From assembly GCA_026786325.1 (NCBI GenBank), contig JAJAYH010000476.1:1-6578 (forward strand): a stretch of 6,578 bases of DNA, given 5' to 3'. Source of the stretch: Alkalinema sp. CAN_BIN05. Lineage in GTDB: Bacteria; Cyanobacteriota; Cyanobacteriia; Leptolyngbyales; Leptolyngbyaceae. Positions 5,800 to 6,578 of the stretch are shown here, piece after piece (the first letter of the stretch is position 1; the number at the start of each line of letters is the position of its first letter). The notes under the pieces were generated by a model that saw only the letters and a list, made by a program, of their open reading frames with translations, was not told the DNA's origin and searched no databases. Both the position numbers and the translations under genes were made by a program.

Positions 5800-6297
5800 G
5801 ACATCACCTCAATGGAAGCCTAAAGGAAATAAACGCGGAACCCATAACCGTTCGCGCTTTCCACAGGTAAACCCATCAGAACAACAAGTCGTCAACATAA
5901 GTGCAGCGAAATCTTGCTCTAATCAATCCCCTTGAGACAGCATTGTTCCTTCAGACAGTCTATTGCAAAGCGCCGCATCCCGTTCAGTGGAAACCCACAG
6001 CGACGAAAAAACCTTGCACAGAACAACTTCAATCTGTATGGATCGTATTGATTACCTCGACCAATTTGAAACTAACCTACAGATCTCGAAAGATGGCTAT
6101 AAAATCAGAGTTCAACTGCTCTCGAAGATCAAGGCGCTTTTTTCAAGTTTACTCAGGATGAATATCATCGTCTGAACAGACTCACATGCCTTGCACTTCA
6201 GGTAAAAATTTGCAGTTTTGAAAGCTTATATACAGATTATCACAGGAGTTTAAGATCCGGGGGTGATCCAAAAAACAGATCTAAAGATGGTTATTAA
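5798..6297 (+). pseudogene. Possible decayed gene of unknown family
   Basis: One frame stays open from ATG 5798 to 6175 apart from a single TGA at 5933-5935. The N-terminal part is polar and basic (MTSPQWKPKGNKRGTHNRSR). After the TGA it continues through SICMDRIDYLDQFETNLQ to VQLLSKIKALF. At the T6 run (6138-6143) an extra T would move the reading into the frame FFKFTQDEYHRLNRLTCLAL..., which stays open to TAA at 6295-6297. Joined this way the product is about 165 residues, with a disordered-looking start and a helical end. One nonsense change plus one homopolymer slip is a usual pattern of gene decay. I recognise no domain and no ribosome-binding site precedes 5798. A short intact gene from ATG 6038, or non-coding sequence, remains possible. 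Confidence 0.35.
5806..5810 (-). promoter_or_regulatory. Strong Shine-Dalgarno of the 33-residue ORF
   Basis: The minus strand reads TTGAGGTGATGTC directly before the ATG at 5799, so GAGGT sits 6 nt from the start codon. Most other genes here lack such a motif, which makes this the main argument that the short ORF is translated. Confidence 0.5.
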
Positions 6298-6332
6298 ATG
6301 GTCATTTTTTTAGGAAGATCCGCAAGGAATGG

Positions 6333-6360
6333 TTCAAGGGCGATCGCCATCGCTTAGAAT
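6333..6360 (+). promoter_or_regulatory. Weak candidate promoter of the prenyl synthase gene
   Basis: TAGAAT (6355-6360) is a good -10 match, and TTCAAG (6333-6338) is a poor -35 at 16-bp spacing. The spacer contains the HIP1 palindrome GCGATCGC (6340-6347). A leader of about 45 nt to the ATG at 6413 would be plausible. The region has no other recognisable site. Confidence 0.25.
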
Positions 6361-6412
6361 AAAAACAGAACCTGTAAAGTTTCTTAATCTTTATCCTCAT
6401 CTGGTTCGCACC

Positions 6413-6578
6413 ATGACATCAGTTGCCTCCCTTTTTTCTCCTGTTGATGCCGATCTTTCTGCGATGACAGAAAATCTTAAGCAGTTAATTGGGGCTAAGC
6501 ACCCGATTCTCTACTTAGCTGCTGAACGCTTGTTTGGCGCGGGTGGGAAACGGGTGCGTCCGGCCATTGTCTTGTTAG
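6413..6578 (+). CDS. sds: Solanesyl/polyprenyl diphosphate synthase, 5' part
   Basis: The first 55 codons of a trans-polyprenyl diphosphate synthase, cut by the window end. The protein begins MTSVASLFSPVDADLSAM. It continues through KHPILYLAAERLFGAGGKRVRPAIVLL, where GGKRVRP (44-50) is the conserved motif whose Lys46, Arg47 and Arg49 region binds the isopentenyl diphosphate substrate. The N-terminus fits the cyanobacterial solanesyl-diphosphate-synthase branch, which makes the C45 side chain of plastoquinone-9. Both DDxxD motifs would lie beyond the window, so chain length and intactness cannot be judged. The ATG at 6413 fits the family N-terminus; no clear Shine-Dalgarno precedes it, which is common in cyanobacteria. 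Confidence 0.9.
   Translation, partial: MTSVASLFSPVDADLSAMTENLKQLIGAKHPILYLAAERLFGAGGKRVRPAIVLL

Noticed and set aside
5901..6161. An 86-codon plus-strand frame in the right-hand intergenic region
   Set aside because: It lies in a different frame from the more coherent decayed-gene reading, and has no ribosome-binding site or recognisable motif.

Overview
The window looks like chromosomal DNA of a cyanobacterium. The palindrome GCGATCGC (HIP1) occurs at 1675-1682, 2413-2420 and 6340-6347, and shorter CGATCG/GATCG words are dense between and within genes. Gene content agrees: a long AarF/ABC1 kinase-like protein, cobyric acid synthase next to a small protein resembling the cyanobacterial Npun_F0494 family, and the start of a solanesyl-diphosphate-synthase-type prenyltransferase (plastoquinone side chain). 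No tRNA, rRNA, CRISPR array or complete transposase gene was seen.

Layout. 1-236: repeat-rich leader with G-run direct repeats and a CCCC/GGGG hairpin. 237-1040 (+): a formylglycine-generating-enzyme-like (FGE-sulfatase, C-type-lectin-fold) protein whose last ~35 codons look like the variable region (VR) of a diversity-generating retroelement (DGR). 1041-1160: five short palindromes in a row, the first starting at the base after the stop codon. 1161-1527: no recognisable feature. 1528-3555 (+): AarF/ABC1/UbiB kinase-like protein. 3562-3596: hairpin between the convergent genes. 3570-5042 (-): cobQ; its start should be the internal ATG at 5042, which has a Shine-Dalgarno sequence. 5083-5481 (-): Npun_F0494-like protein, probably cotranscribed with cobQ. 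5493-5546: short tandem repeats. 5698-5799 (-): a 33-codon ORF with a strong ribosome-binding site. 5798-6297 (+): what looks like a decayed gene, with one in-frame TGA and one frameshift at a T run. 6413-6578 (+): 5' end of a polyprenyl diphosphate synthase gene, cut by the window edge.

The housekeeping genes (ABC1 kinase, cobQ, prenyl diphosphate synthase) are linked only loosely through quinone and cofactor metabolism. The most interesting part is the left end: a probable DGR target gene with no reverse transcriptase or template repeat (TR) in the window, followed directly by a palindrome array. If it is active, its retroelement must lie elsewhere in the genome and act in trans. All family assignments come from reading motifs by eye; no database search was run.
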